DNA of 64,000 nucleotides from Paraburkholderia sp. (lineage in GTDB: Bacteria > Pseudomonadota > Gammaproteobacteria > Burkholderiales > Burkholderiaceae), in the NCBI RefSeq assembly GCF_004298475.1, contig NZ_SCRP01000006.1, forward strand, positions 124,001-188,000. Direction: 5' to 3'. Shown one piece after another: positions 26,683 through 36,437 of the stretch. A program made the position numbers and the translations under genes. The notes beneath the pieces were generated by a model. The model saw only the letters and a program-made list of their open reading frames with translations, did no database searches and was not told the DNA's origin. The stretch's first letter is position 1. The number at the start of each line of letters is the position of its first letter.

Positions 26683-28665
26683 GTGGCGACCAGCGGTGGC
26701 GACCAGTTCTACGAAGGCCGGAGGTCTTGTTTGGCGGGAAGGGTGATCGAAGCGTGGCGCGCGTGGCGGCATCCTTTACGGGCTGCGCGGCCGTTGCACG
26801 CAACGCCAGCCGCAGCGGCGGCTGGCAGCGTGCCGCGCGCCCGCTGCGGCGTGGCGGCTGCCGGCCGTTTTGCCGCGTCGCTTGCCGCATCGTTTGCCGG
26901 GTTGCTCGCCGCGTGGCTCGTCGCCGGCCTGCTCGCCGCGACGCCCGCGTTCGCCGCGCTCGACAACCTGCTGCCGTGGCTGCGCGCGCGCACCTACTAC
27001 GATGTCGAGATCGACGCCAAACCGCGCGAGCTGCGCAAGCTGCTCGAAACGCACCTCGACATCGCGCGCTTCTCGACGCGCAACGACGTCAGCGACGATC
27101 AGTTCGAGTTCCTCGTGACCGCCACGCCGCAGCAGGTGCGCGACCTTGCCTCCACCGACGGCTATTTCTCCGCGGTCGTGCGCACCGACACCGATACCGT
27201 GAACGGCAGGCGGCGCGTGCGCGTGAGTGTCGATCCGGGGCAGCGCACCATGATCTCGTCGGTGACGCTGACGTTTCGCGGCCCGGTGCTCACCGAAGAC
27301 AAGAAGCAGGAGAACGCCGCCCGCTTCGCGTTCTCGCTGCACGGCGGCGATCCGTTCACGCAGTCGGGCTGGGACGACGCCAAGAACGCGTCGCTCAAGG
27401 CGCTGCAGTCGCGGCGCTACCTCGGCGCGAGAATCGTGCAGTCGGAGGCGCGCATCGATCCGCTGCGGCACGACGCGCAACTGACGCTCACCCTCGACAG
27501 CGGCCCCACCTTCACGATGGGGCCGCTCGACGTATCGGGCACGCGGCGTTATCCGGCCTGGATCGTGAACAACGTCAACCCGATTTCGCCGGGCGAGTAC
27601 TACGACGTCAGCCGCGTGACGGAACTGCATCGCCAGTTGCAGAACACGCCGTATTTCGCCAGCGTGGCCATCGACGTCGACAACGACACCCAGAAGCCGC
27701 TGCTCACGCCGCTGCACGCCAAGGTGAGCGAGTTCCCGTACAACAATTTCCGCGGCAGCGTCGGCTATTCGACCGATACCGGCGCGCACGTGCAGGGCTC
27801 GTACACGTATCTCAACACGTTCGGCGCCGCGTGGCCGCTCCAGTTCCAGGGGCGGCTCGACCAGATCCAGCAGTTCGGCCAGGTGACGCTCTCGATGCCG
27901 CCCGGCCCACGCGCCTGGACCAACAGCGCGCTCATCTCGTACACGACCACCGATGTGTCCGATACGCGCATCTACAGCTTCCGCTCGGGCTTGCAGCGCA
28001 CGCGCACCTCGCAGAACATCGATTACTCGTACGCGCTGCTCTACTACCAGGACCGGCTGTATCAGAACACCGGAGGGCCCACGATGGCCCGCGCGCTGGT
28101 GCCGTCGTGGGGCTGGACGCGCCGCAACGTCGACGATCCGCTGTTCCCGCGCTCGGGCAACCTGATCCGCATGGAGGCGGGCTTCGCCGTGAAGGACGTC
28201 GTCTCCGACGCGACCTTCATTCGCGGCTACATGCGCGGCCAGCAATACCTGCCGATCGGCCACAGCGACCTCGTGCTGTTTCGTGCGGAACTCGGCGGCG
28301 TATTCACGGGCTCCGGGTCGCGCAACGTGCCGGCCTCGCTGCTGTTTCGCGCGGGCGGCTCGAATTCGGTGCGCGGCTACAGCTTCGAGAGCCTCGGTAA
28401 CGATGTTGCCGGTTCGATCCTGCCGACCAAGTATCTCGCGACGGGATCGGCGGAATATCAGCACTGGTTCAGCCACGATTGGGGCGGCGCGGCGTTCTTC
28501 GACGTCGGCACCGCCACCGATGCGTGGGGCGAGAAGGTGTTCGACACGGGCGCCGGGGTGGGCGCGCGCTGGCGCAGCCCGGTCGGCCCTGTGAACCTCG
28601 ATCTCGCGTATGGTTTTCGCAACCGCAGCGTGCGGCCCTATCTGACGCTCGGGATTGCTTTCTGA
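26683..28665 (+). CDS. tamA: Outer-membrane translocation protein TamA
   Basis: TamA is a BamA-family outer-membrane barrel that works with TamB in inserting some outer-membrane proteins and moving lipid. The 660-aa frame has a signal sequence near residues 65-92 (SLAASFAGLLAAWLVAGLL to ATPAFA), then POTRA-like domains (YDVEIDAKPRELRKLLETHL onward) and a C-terminal barrel with the GVGARWRSPVGPVNLDLAYGF end. The first 60 or so residues are Arg/Ala-rich and may not be translated; the true start may be one of the in-frame GTG codons (26743 or 26830). Good confidence in the family, low in the start. Confidence 0.92.
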   Translation: MATSGGDQFYEGRRSCLAGRVIEAWRAWRHPLRAARPLHATPAAAAAGSVPRARCGVAAAGRFAASLAASFAGLLAAWLVAGLLAATPAFAALDNLLPWLRARTYYDVEIDAKPRELRKLLETHLDIARFSTRNDVSDDQFEFLVTATPQQVRDLASTDGYFSAVVRTDTDTVNGRRRVRVSVDPGQRTMISSVTLTFRGPVLTEDKKQENAARFAFSLHGGDPFTQSGWDDAKNASLKALQSRRYLGARIVQSEARIDPLRHDAQLTLTLDSGPTFTMGPLDVSGTRRYPAWIVNNVNPISPGEYYDVSRVTELHRQLQNTPYFASVAIDVDNDTQKPLLTPLHAKVSEFPYNNFRGSVGYSTDTGAHVQGSYTYLNTFGAAWPLQFQGRLDQIQQFGQVTLSMPPGPRAWTNSALISYTTTDVSDTRIYSFRSGLQRTRTSQNIDYSYALLYYQDRLYQNTGGPTMARALVPSWGWTRRNVDDPLFPRSGNLIRMEAGFAVKDVVSDATFIRGYMRGQQYLPIGHSDLVLFRAELGGVFTGSGSRNVPASLLFRAGGSNSVRGYSFESLGNDVAGSILPTKYLATGSAEYQHWFSHDWGGAAFFDVGTATDAWGEKVFDTGAGVGARWRSPVGPVNLDLAYGFRNRSVRPYLTLGIAF

Positions 28666-28742
28666 TGACGACGATGACGACCTCGCGCTTCGTTTCGGCG
28701 CTGCTGCCCGTCGCTGGAGCCGCTGCGGGAGCCGCCGTATGA
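28665..28742 (+). CDS. Possible 25-codon micro-ORF bridging tamA and tamB
   Basis: ATG at 28665 overlaps the tamA stop (TGATG), and the TGA ending at 28742 overlaps the tamB start (ATGA). The product would be MTTMTTSRFVSALLPVAGAA plus five residues (GAAAV-like end), a short partly hydrophobic peptide. Its two overlaps make it a natural translation bridge between two large genes. It could equally be the true beginning of tamB after a frameshift, or only chance in GC-rich DNA. Confidence 0.4.
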   Translation: MTTMTTSRFVSALLPVAGAAAGAAV

Positions 28743-31700
28743 GCGCGCGTTTTGTCGTCGGCTGGATCATGCCTGCCATGGCTGCGCTCGATCGATTCGG
28801 CGCAGACGGTGCGGCGGGCGGCGGCGCACCGCCCGGGGAGCCGCCGTCCGGCCAGGGCGCTGAACCGCCGTCACCGCCGCCGCGCAGGATCGTGCGCGCG
28901 CTCGCGTGGACAATCGCGGTGCCCGTGCTGATCGTCGCGCTCGTGGCGGGACTGCTTTACGGCGCGGCGACGACCGAGCGCGGCACGGCGCTCGCGTGGC
29001 GCGCGGCGGTGAGCGTGCTCGGCGGGCAGCTTGCGGGCACGCTGGAGGGCGGCACGCTCGCAACGGGCCTGCGAATGCGCGATGTGCGCTGGCACGACGC
29101 GCAAGGCGCGACCTTTGCTGTCGATCGCGTGAGCGGCAAGTGGGCGCTCTCGGCGCGGCCATGGCGCTTCGTCGTGGATTATCTGGACATCGGCGATGTC
29201 GATCTGCGCCTCGTGCCGTCCGCCGAGCCGTCCACGCCGATGTCGCTGCCCGGCGATCTGCAATTGCCGCTCGCGCTCGACATTCGCGATCTGCGCGTGG
29301 CGAAGCTCACGCTGCACGAAGGCGCTTCGACGACGGAATTCGCGCGCTTCGTGTTTCACGGGCGCAGCGACGGGCGGCATCACGAGGCCGTGGTCGAGCA
29401 GCTCGACACGCCGTACGGCGCGGTGAGCGCCCGCGCGAAGCTCGACGGCGTGCAGCCGTTCCCGCTCACGGGCGACCTCCGCTACGCGGGCAAGGTCCGC
29501 GACGAGGGCGTGCAGGTGAGCGGGCGCGTCGGCGGCATGCTGGCGGCGCTCACCGCCGATCTCGACGCGAGCGGCATGAAGCTCACGGGCCGCGCGCATG
29601 TCGAGGCGACGCCGTTTGCGGCCGTGCCACTCAGGCGCGCGACACTCGCGTTCGATCACGTCAATCCGCAGGCTTTTTCGCCCGGCGCGCCGTTCGCCGA
29701 TCTCGCCGTGCGCGCCGATCTTCAGCCGGTGCAGGGTGCCGCTGCGCCGCTCACGCCGGATGCGGCGGCTTCGGCGGCTTCGGAAACGGCGGCGCAGGCC
29801 GGTAAGAACGCACAGCAAAACGTGCGCGCCGCGGGCTTCACGGTCGCAGGCAACGTCTCGATCGTGAATGCGAAGCCGGGCGCGATCGACGCGAAGCTGC
29901 TGCCGCTCGTCGAGGCGCGCAGCGACGTCGTGCTCGACGCGCATACGCAGCGTCTTGCGAACCTCGACGTGCGGCTCGTAAAGGGCGCCACGCTGAAGGG
30001 CGGCGGCACGATCAGCGGACGCAACGGACGCTTCGACCTCAAGGTGGCGAACCTCGACCTGAACGCACTCGAGGCGCGCGTGCGGCCGACGCAACTGGCC
30101 GGTCCGATCACGATCCACCTTGCTGGCGACGTGCAGAGCATCGCGCTCGACCTCGCCGATCCGAAGGCTGCACTGCGTGCGCAGGGCAAGGTGACGTTCG
30201 ATCCCGCGCGGCTCTCGTTCAACGACGTGCGCGTGAGTTCGGGCGCGGGCCGTCTCGACGTGTCGGGCGCGATCAAGCACGACGCGAATTCCACCTACAC
30301 GCTCAAGGCGGCGCTGACCAATTTCGATCCGCTCTCGCTGACGACCCAGGCGCCCCAAGCGCCCCAAGCGCCCCAAGCGCCCCAGTCAACATCGCGTGCC
30401 GCGTCGCCTGCCGCTGCGCGCACGCCGCCGCAACGCGTCACTGCACGCGTGAACGGCACGCTCAACGCGACGGGCACGCTTGCGCCCGCGTTCACGACCC
30501 GGGCCGAATTCAAACTCGGCCCGAGCGTTTATGCGGACCTTCCGCTCACGGGCGAGGGCCTCGTCCAGCTCGCGGGCTCGCGCATCCTGCCGAGCCACGC
30601 GAATCTCTCGGTGGCAGGCAACGACGTAGCGTTGCAGGGCAGCTTCGGTGCACGCGGCGACCGGTTGCGCTTCAACGTGGATGCACCGCAGCTCGACCGG
30701 CTCGGCTTCGGCGTCGCCGGGCAGATCGCGGCGAATGGCGACCTCACCGGCACCTTCGCGCACCCCGACGTCGCACTCGATTACAAGGCCGAGCGTGTCG
30801 TGTTCGGACAGACGCGGCTCGGCCACGCGCAAGGGCATGCGGAACTGCGCGACGGCGCCAACGGCGCGCTCGAATTCAGCACCGATGCGAGCGGAATCGC
30901 CGTGGCGGGCGTCGATATCGCGACGCTCACCGCGCGCCTCACGGGCACGCGCGCGAAGCACACGCTCACCGCGAGCGCGAAGGGCAAGGTGCAGGGCCAG
31001 GCCGTCGACGTGCAACTGGCCGCGAACGGCGGACTCTCCGAGACACGCGACGGCACCCGCTGGGACGGCACCCGCTGGGATGGCACCATCACGCAGTTGC
31101 AGAACCGCGGCGCGCCCGACATCGCCCTCGCGTCGCCGCTCACGGTGAGCGCGGGTGCGGGCAGGCTCACGCTCGGCGCAACGCGTCTCGCGCTGGTGGG
31201 CGCGTCGCTCGAACTCAAGTCATTCGATTTCGATCATGGCCGTATCCGCTCGTCGGGCTCGCTCACGAACGTCTCGCTCGCACGCGTGATGCAACTGCGC
31301 CAGCAGTTCACGGGCGTGCAGTCGAATCTCAGGACCGATCTGGTCTTCGACGGCGACTGGAACTTCTCGATTGGCCAGAGCGCGACGGGTTATCTGCAGA
31401 TCAAGCGCCGCTCGGGCGACATCACGGCCGAGGTCGGGCGCGGCGTGGCATCGCTCGGCATCGGCGATCTCAATGCGCGCGCGGTTTTCAGCGGCGGCAA
31501 CCGGCTCGGCGTGACGGCGCGCGCGCAGGCGAGCCGCGTGGGCGTGCTCGACGTCGATGTGTACACGACGCTCACGCCGCGCGACGGCGTCCTCACGCTC
31601 ACCAACGAAGCGCCGGTCGGCGGCACGATCAAGGCGAATGTGCCGTCGCTCAAGACTACCGGCGGCCTGTTCGGCCCCGGCTATCTGCTCGATGGCCGTC

Positions 31701-32935
31701 TCTCGCTGCAACTGGCGCTCGCCGGTACGCTCGCGCGGCCGAACGTTTCGGGGCCGCTCGTCGGCGACGGGATTTCCGCGACGCTCGTCGATCAGGGCAT
31801 GCAGCTCAAGGACGGCGTGATCCGGGTGATGCTTTCGCAAAACCTCGTCGAATTCCAGCAGGTGGAGTTTCACGGCGCGAGCGGCACGCTGCGGGCGACG
31901 GGCCGCGTTCGCCTCGACAACGACGAGCCCGATCTCACGGCGAGCCTCGTCGCCGACAAGCTCGAACTGTTCGCCGCGCCGGATCGCCGCCTGTCGCTCT
32001 CGGGCAGCGCGAGCATTGCGAACGGCGGGCATCTCGGCGACATGGAGATCGACGGCAAGTTCACCGTCGATCACGCGCGCTTCGACATGCCCGAATCGCC
32101 CGCGCCGGAACTGGGCGACGACGTGGTGATCCTGCGTCCCGACGGCACGACGCGCGGCGGGCCGCCGCCGCTCGAAGCGCAGGCCCAGAAGGCCGGCACG
32201 CGGCCCGCGCCGCGTTTTGCGCCGCGCGCGCACATCGACATCGACCTCGGCCACGACTTCCGCTTCAGCGGACGGGGCGCGGATCTCGGCCTCGCGGGCA
32301 CGATCACGGCGATGAGCGAGCCGTCCGTGCCGCTGCGCGCGGTGGGCAACGTGCGCGTGACGGAAGGCTCGACGTACACGGCGTTCGGCCGCAAGCTCGC
32401 GATCGAGAACGGCTTTTTCACGTTCAACGGGCCAGTGGCGAATCCGGGTATCAACATCCTCGCGATGCGGCGCAACCAGCAGGTCGAGGCGGGCGTGCAG
32501 GTCACGGGCACGATCCAGGCGCCGGTCGTGAAGCTCGTTTCCGAGCCGAACGTGGTCGACAACGAAAAGCTCTCGTGGCTGCTGTTCGGCCACGGCACCG
32601 ACCAGGGCAACAACGTTGGCCAGCAGAGCGCGATGACGACGGCGCTGGCGTTGCTCGGCAGCGCGAGCGGCAAGCGCATCGCGCAGTCGGTGGGGCTCGA
32701 CGAATTCTCGATCGGGCGCAGCGAGGTGGGCCTGACCGACCCGCAGGTGGTGATGATTGCGAAGGCGATCAACGAATGGTTCGTGATCGGCTTCGAGCAG
32801 GGTCTGCAGTCGGCGGCGAACGCGGTCAAGGCGACCGTGAACCTCACGCGCTACTGGTCGGTGTCCGCATATGGCGGCACGTTCTATGGCTCCGATGTCA
32901 ATTACACGCGGCGCTTCGACCGCATCCGGTGGTAG
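28739..32935 (+). CDS. tamB: Translocation and assembly protein TamB (AsmA-like/DUF490)
   Basis: TamB spans the periplasm from an inner-membrane anchor to TamA. The 1398-aa product from ATG 28739 has a Pro/Gly-rich N-terminus, a membrane helix (about residues 50-75, ALAWTIAVPVLIVALVAGLL), a very long repetitive beta-rich domain, and a C-terminal DUF490 region ending NYTRRFDRIRW. An earlier start in the same frame is possible but would overlap tamA. Two internal coding repeats are present (30347-30385 and 31049-31090). tamA-tamB adjacency is the usual arrangement. Confidence 0.93.
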   Translation: MSARFVVGWIMPAMAALDRFGADGAAGGGAPPGEPPSGQGAEPPSPPPRRIVRALAWTIAVPVLIVALVAGLLYGAATTERGTALAWRAAVSVLGGQLAGTLEGGTLATGLRMRDVRWHDAQGATFAVDRVSGKWALSARPWRFVVDYLDIGDVDLRLVPSAEPSTPMSLPGDLQLPLALDIRDLRVAKLTLHEGASTTEFARFVFHGRSDGRHHEAVVEQLDTPYGAVSARAKLDGVQPFPLTGDLRYAGKVRDEGVQVSGRVGGMLAALTADLDASGMKLTGRAHVEATPFAAVPLRRATLAFDHVNPQAFSPGAPFADLAVRADLQPVQGAAAPLTPDAAASAASETAAQAGKNAQQNVRAAGFTVAGNVSIVNAKPGAIDAKLLPLVEARSDVVLDAHTQRLANLDVRLVKGATLKGGGTISGRNGRFDLKVANLDLNALEARVRPTQLAGPITIHLAGDVQSIALDLADPKAALRAQGKVTFDPARLSFNDVRVSSGAGRLDVSGAIKHDANSTYTLKAALTNFDPLSLTTQAPQAPQAPQAPQSTSRAASPAAARTPPQRVTARVNGTLNATGTLAPAFTTRAEFKLGPSVYADLPLTGEGLVQLAGSRILPSHANLSVAGNDVALQGSFGARGDRLRFNVDAPQLDRLGFGVAGQIAANGDLTGTFAHPDVALDYKAERVVFGQTRLGHAQGHAELRDGANGALEFSTDASGIAVAGVDIATLTARLTGTRAKHTLTASAKGKVQGQAVDVQLAANGGLSETRDGTRWDGTRWDGTITQLQNRGAPDIALASPLTVSAGAGRLTLGATRLALVGASLELKSFDFDHGRIRSSGSLTNVSLARVMQLRQQFTGVQSNLRTDLVFDGDWNFSIGQSATGYLQIKRRSGDITAEVGRGVASLGIGDLNARAVFSGGNRLGVTARAQASRVGVLDVDVYTTLTPRDGVLTLTNEAPVGGTIKANVPSLKTTGGLFGPGYLLDGRLSLQLALAGTLARPNVSGPLVGDGISATLVDQGMQLKDGVIRVMLSQNLVEFQQVEFHGASGTLRATGRVRLDNDEPDLTASLVADKLELFAAPDRRLSLSGSASIANGGHLGDMEIDGKFTVDHARFDMPESPAPELGDDVVILRPDGTTRGGPPPLEAQAQKAGTRPAPRFAPRAHIDIDLGHDFRFSGRGADLGLAGTITAMSEPSVPLRAVGNVRVTEGSTYTAFGRKLAIENGFFTFNGPVANPGINILAMRRNQQVEAGVQVTGTIQAPVVKLVSEPNVVDNEKLSWLLFGHGTDQGNNVGQQSAMTTALALLGSASGKRIAQSVGLDEFSIGRSEVGLTDPQVVMIAKAINEWFVIGFEQGLQSAANAVKATVNLTRYWSVSAYGGTFYGSDVNYTRRFDRIRW
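30347..30385 (+). repeat. 9-bp coding repeat in tamB (Gln-Ala-Pro)
   Basis: Four Gln-Ala-Pro codon triplets (caggcgccc then caagcgccc three times) and a final Gln codon lie in tandem; a Ser/Ala-rich linker follows. The period is 9 bp. Confidence 0.9.
31049..31090 (+). repeat. 15-bp coding repeat in tamB (Asp-Gly-Thr-Arg-Trp)
   Basis: Two identical 15-bp units gacggcacccgctgg and a partial third encode DGTRW DGTRW DGTI. The identical copies suggest a recent duplication inside the beta-rich domain. Confidence 0.85.
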
Positions 32936-32956
32936 TCCGCCGGGCCCGCGATGAAC

Positions 32957-32986
32957 CAAAAAAAAAGCACGCCCGCAGGCGTGCTC
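32957..32986 (-). terminator. Intrinsic terminator of metG
   Basis: Arms agcacgcc and ggcgtgct with a 4-base loop are followed on the minus strand by nine T. It lies just after the metG stop. It could only serve the minus strand. Confidence 0.8.
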
Positions 32987-33010
32987 GTGTGGCGGCAGAA
33001 ACGCAGCGCG

Positions 33011-35176
33011 TCAGCGCACGCGCATCCCCGGTTTCGCGCCGCTGTGCGGCTCGAGAATGTAGAGGCCGGGTTCGGCCTTCTCGTTGGCCGACGAAGCCGC
33101 GAGCACCATTCCTTCGGACAGGCCGAACTTCATCTTGCGCGGCGCGAGGTTCGCGACCATCACCGTGAACTTGCCCTTGAGGTCCTCCGGCTTGTAGGCC
33201 GAGCGGATGCCCGAGAACACGTTGCGCGTGCGCTCTTCGCCCACGTCGAGCGTCAGTTGCAGGAGCTTGTCCGAGCCCTCGACAACCGCGCAATCGACGA
33301 TCAGCGCGATGCGCAGGTCGATCTTCGCGAAGTCGTCGATCGAGATGATTTCGGGCGTTTCCGGTTCGGCCCTGGCGGCTTCCTTGCCTGCTTCCTTCGA
33401 GGCCTTCGACTTCTGCTTTGCAGCGGCAGCGGCAGCGGCGGCGGGCGCTTCGGCGGCCTGCAGCGAATCGCGGTTCGCGGCGAGCAATGCTTCGATCTGC
33501 TTCGGATCGACGCGCGTCATGAGGTGCTTGTACGCGTTGATCGGCTTGGCCGACGAGAGCGGCTGCGTCGCGTCGGCCCAGACGAGCGGCGCGATCGACA
33601 GGAAGCTTTCCACGCCTGCGGCGAGCGTCGGCAGCACCGGCTTGAGCGCGAGCGAGAGCAGACGGAACGCTTCGAGGCTCACGCTGCACGTTTCGTGCAG
33701 CGCGGCGGAGTTGGCCGGATCCTTCGCCTGTTCCCACGGCTTCGCAGTATCGACATAGGCGTTGACGGCGTCGGCGAGTTCCATCGTGTGGCGCAGCGCG
33801 CGGCCGTAGTCGCGCGACTCGTAGTGCGCGGCGATCTGCGGGATCGCATCGCGCAGTTGCGCCACCAGCGGATGCTGCATCGCGCTGTCGTTCACGCGGC
33901 CGTCGAAACGCTTGATGAGAAAGCCCGCCGCGCGGCTCGCGATGTTGATGTACTTGCCGACGAGGTCGCTGTTCACGCGCGCAAGGAAGTCCTCGAGGTT
34001 CAGGTCGAGGTCTTCCATCGTGCCGTTGAGCTTGGCCGCGAAGTAGTAGCGCAGCCACTCGGGATTCAGGCCCGTCGTGACGTAGCTTTCGGCCGTGATG
34101 AAAGTGCCGCGCGACTTCGACATCTTCGCGCCGTCCACCGTGAGAAAGCCGTGCGCGAACACGTTGGTCGGCGTGCGATGGCCCGAGAATTCGAGCATCG
34201 CCGGCCAGAACAGCGTGTGGAAGTACAGGATGTCCTTGCCGATGAAGTGATACTGCTCGGTCTTCGCGCCGGGCTTCACCCACGCGTCGAAGTCGAGGCC
34301 GCGCTGCTCGCACAGGTTCTTGAAGCTCGCGTAGTAGCCGATCGGCGCGTCGAGCCACACGTAGAAGTACTTGCCCGGCGCGCCCGGAATCTCGAAGCCG
34401 AAGTACGGCGCGTCGCGCGAGATGTCCCAGTCGGCGAGCTTCGATTCGCCCGCTTCGCCCAGCCACTCGCGCATCTTGTTGGTGGCTTCGGGCTGCGCGA
34501 GGCCGCTCACCCAGCTGCGCAGGAACTGCTCGCAGCGCGGGTCGGAGAGGCGGAAGAAGTAATGCGTCGAGGTCTTGCGCACGGGCGTCGCGCCCGAGAC
34601 GACCGAGTACGGATTCTTCAGATCGGTCGGCGCGTAGGTGGAGCCGCACACTTCGCAGCTGTCGCCGTACTGGTCCTTGGCGCCGCATTTCGGGCACTCG
34701 CCCTTGATGAAGCGATCCGGCAGGAACATGTTCTTGACCGGGTCGTAGGCCTGCTCGATGTCGCGCGTGTCGATCAGACCGGCTTCCTTGAGCGCCAGAT
34801 ACACCGACTCGGAGAGCGCGCGGTTTTCTTCGGAGTCCGTCGAGTAGTAGTTGTCGAACGAAATGCCGAAGCTGTCGAAGTCGCGCTTGTGCTCCTGCCA
34901 GACGCGCGCGATCAGCTGCTGCGGCGTGAGGCCTTCCTTCTCGGCGCGCAGCATGACGGGCGTGCCGTGCGTGTCGTCGGCACCGACGTAGTAGACCTCG
35001 TGGCCATGCATTCGCAGCGCGCGAACCCAGATGTCCGTCTGGATGTACTCGACCAGGTGGCCGATGTGGATTTGCCCGTTGGCGTAGGGCAGGGCGGACG
35101 TGACGAGAATCTGGCGGCGGGCCTGCTGAGCCTGGTGTGTGCCGGCGGCACTGAGGTCGGTGGCGGGTGCTGACAT
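33011..35176 (-). CDS. metG: Methionyl-tRNA synthetase
   Basis: MetG charges tRNA-Met. The 721-aa protein has the first signature [11 protein letters not shown] near residue 32, a zinc knuckle ([18 protein letters not shown], about residue 160), the second signature KMSKSRGT near residue 350, and a C-terminal EMAP-like tRNA-binding domain (after about residue 610) linked by a Lys/Ala-rich stretch. The start at 35176 ([14 protein letters not shown]) leaves a normal short N-terminus; the frame is open upstream, but those residues are not family-like. Confidence 0.96.
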   Translation of the reverse strand: MSAPATDLSAAGTHQAQQARRQILVTSALPYANGQIHIGHLVEYIQTDIWVRALRMHGHEVYYVGADDTHGTPVMLRAEKEGLTPQQLIARVWQEHKRDFDSFGISFDNYYSTDSEENRALSESVYLALKEAGLIDTRDIEQAYDPVKNMFLPDRFIKGECPKCGAKDQYGDSCEVCGSTYAPTDLKNPYSVVSGATPVRKTSTHYFFRLSDPRCEQFLRSWVSGLAQPEATNKMREWLGEAGESKLADWDISRDAPYFGFEIPGAPGKYFYVWLDAPIGYYASFKNLCEQRGLDFDAWVKPGAKTEQYHFIGKDILYFHTLFWPAMLEFSGHRTPTNVFAHGFLTVDGAKMSKSRGTFITAESYVTTGLNPEWLRYYFAAKLNGTMEDLDLNLEDFLARVNSDLVGKYINIASRAAGFLIKRFDGRVNDSAMQHPLVAQLRDAIPQIAAHYESRDYGRALRHTMELADAVNAYVDTAKPWEQAKDPANSAALHETCSVSLEAFRLLSLALKPVLPTLAAGVESFLSIAPLVWADATQPLSSAKPINAYKHLMTRVDPKQIEALLAANRDSLQAAEAPAAAAAAAAKQKSKASKEAGKEAARAEPETPEIISIDDFAKIDLRIALIVDCAVVEGSDKLLQLTLDVGEERTRNVFSGIRSAYKPEDLKGKFTVMVANLAPRKMKFGLSEGMVLAASSANEKAEPGLYILEPHSGAKPGMRVR

Positions 35177-35322
35177 AGGGAGGGAGTCCGGTGATGCGGG
35201 AGGTCGAAACTGCGATTTTAGCAGGGCTGTCGGAGTGCGCATTCCGGGCCGGGAGTGATGCGCGCGGCGTCCGGGCAGGCCGAGGACAACCCGCGGGCAG
35301 ACCGCCGACAGAATCAGCGGGC

Positions 35323-35350
35323 AAAAAAAACCGGGGCGCGATAGCCCCGG
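35323..35350 (-). terminator. Terminator downstream of the OmpA-like gene
   Basis: Arms ccggggc and gccccgg are followed on the minus strand by eight T. It lies 157 bases after the OmpA-like stop codon, leaving a long 3' untranslated region. Confidence 0.75.
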
Positions 35351-35466
35351 AGCAACAACGACAAGAGGAGAATGGTGACGCGGCGGCTTCGCCAGCCACG
35401 TACCGTCAATACAGACCGCCGTTGGGCGGGAGAGTTCGAAGTTTTTTCGATTCTCTCGCCGCTGCC

Positions 35467-35488
35467 GCCGGGCGAGGCCTCGCCCGGC
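35467..35488. other. 22-bp perfect palindrome, no loop
   Basis: gccgggcgagg is followed directly by its complement. It lies just after the OmpA-like gene, in its 3' untranslated region; it may act as an RNA-stabilising hairpin or a protein-binding site. No T-run follows. Confidence 0.5.
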
Positions 35489-35506
35489 CCGGCGGTCGTC
35501 CTGCCG

Positions 35507-36157
35507 TTAGCCTTGATGCTGCGCCGTCGCGCGCAGATAGATCTCCACGCGCCGGTTGGCTGCACGGCCTGCCTCGGTGTTGTTGTTCGCGATCGGCTGG
35601 GTGTCGCCGCGGCCCTCAGCCGCGAGGCGCTGCATCGGGATGCCGCGCGACGTCAGATAATTCACGACGCTCTGTGCACGGTTGACCGACAGCGTCTGGT
35701 TGAACGCGGGCTGGCCCGTGCTGTCGGTATGGCCGACGACCTGGGCGACGACTTCCGGGTTCTGCTGCAGCGTCTGCGCGACCTGGTCGAGCACGGGCGC
35801 GAACGTCGGCCTGATCGCGTAGCTGTTCGTGTCGAACGTCACGTTGCTCGGGATGTTGAGCTTGAGCGAGCCGTCCGGCTGCTCGGTGATCTGCGTGCCC
35901 GTGCCCTTGGTCGCGCCGGAGAGCCGGTTGCGGATGGCCGACCAGTTGTAGCCGGTGATGCCGCCGACCAGCGCGCCGGCGCCGGCGCCGATCGCCGCCC
36001 CCTTGCCGCCGCCGAAGATGGCGCCGAGCGCCGCGCCGGTACCGGCGCCGACGCCCGTGCCGACAGCCGTGTTCGTGCCCTGCTGGGTTGCGCAGCCGGC
36101 GACGAGTGCTCCGGCGACGACGAATACGGACAGGCGAGTCATGATTCTTGTGTTCAT
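35507..36157 (-). CDS. OmpA-family lipoprotein with glycine zipper (YiaD-like)
   Basis: This 216-aa protein has a lipoprotein signal with lipobox AGALVAGC, cysteine at residue 22, a glycine-zipper segment (VGTGVGAGTGAALGAIFGGG, about residues 32-70), and a C-terminal OmpA peptidoglycan-binding domain with FDTNSYAIRP, VVGHTDSTGQ and RAANRRVEIYL. It anchors the outer membrane to the wall. It is similar in plan to YiaD. It is monocistronic by the look of the terminator and the divergent apbC. Confidence 0.9.
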   Translation of the reverse strand: MNTRIMTRLSVFVVAGALVAGCATQQGTNTAVGTGVGAGTGAALGAIFGGGKGAAIGAGAGALVGGITGYNWSAIRNRLSGATKGTGTQITEQPDGSLKLNIPSNVTFDTNSYAIRPTFAPVLDQVAQTLQQNPEVVAQVVGHTDSTGQPAFNQTLSVNRAQSVVNYLTSRGIPMQRLAAEGRGDTQPIANNNTEAGRAANRRVEIYLRATAQHQG

Positions 36158-36437
36158 TTTGATTCCTCTCTTGAGTGGGACAAGACTGCCGCCGACGTCG
36201 GGCGGACGGCTCGCAGGCCCCGGCTGGAGTCAGGGTCTTCGGGCGGCGCGAGTCGGCAGCTACTACAATGGCGGCTTGAAGGCCTGTATCGCGAGCTTCG
36301 CGGCTTCGAATCCGACGTCGCGAAGCGTGCCTTGCCGGCAGAAATATCGCAATCCAGCTTAACAATTTCTTTCGAATTTTGGTGCCAGCGCGGCTAGGCG
36401 GTTCACGCGCGGCGGCCTGCGTTTTCACGGAGTAGCA

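Larger units (their letters stand above)
35177..35506. other. 330-bp gap between ompA-like gene and metG: terminator and palindrome
   Basis: It contains a minus-strand terminator at 35323-35350 and, closer to the OmpA-like gene, a 22-bp perfect palindrome (35467-35488). The metG promoter should lie between 35177 and about 35320. I see no coding sequence. Confidence 0.5.

Noticed and set aside
32951..35173. 740-codon open frame antisense to metG
   Set aside because: metG on the other strand has all catalytic motifs; this frame has none.
35467..35488. Attachment site or recombination site
   Set aside because: No integrase, duplicated flank or mobile gene nearby; only a palindrome can be claimed.
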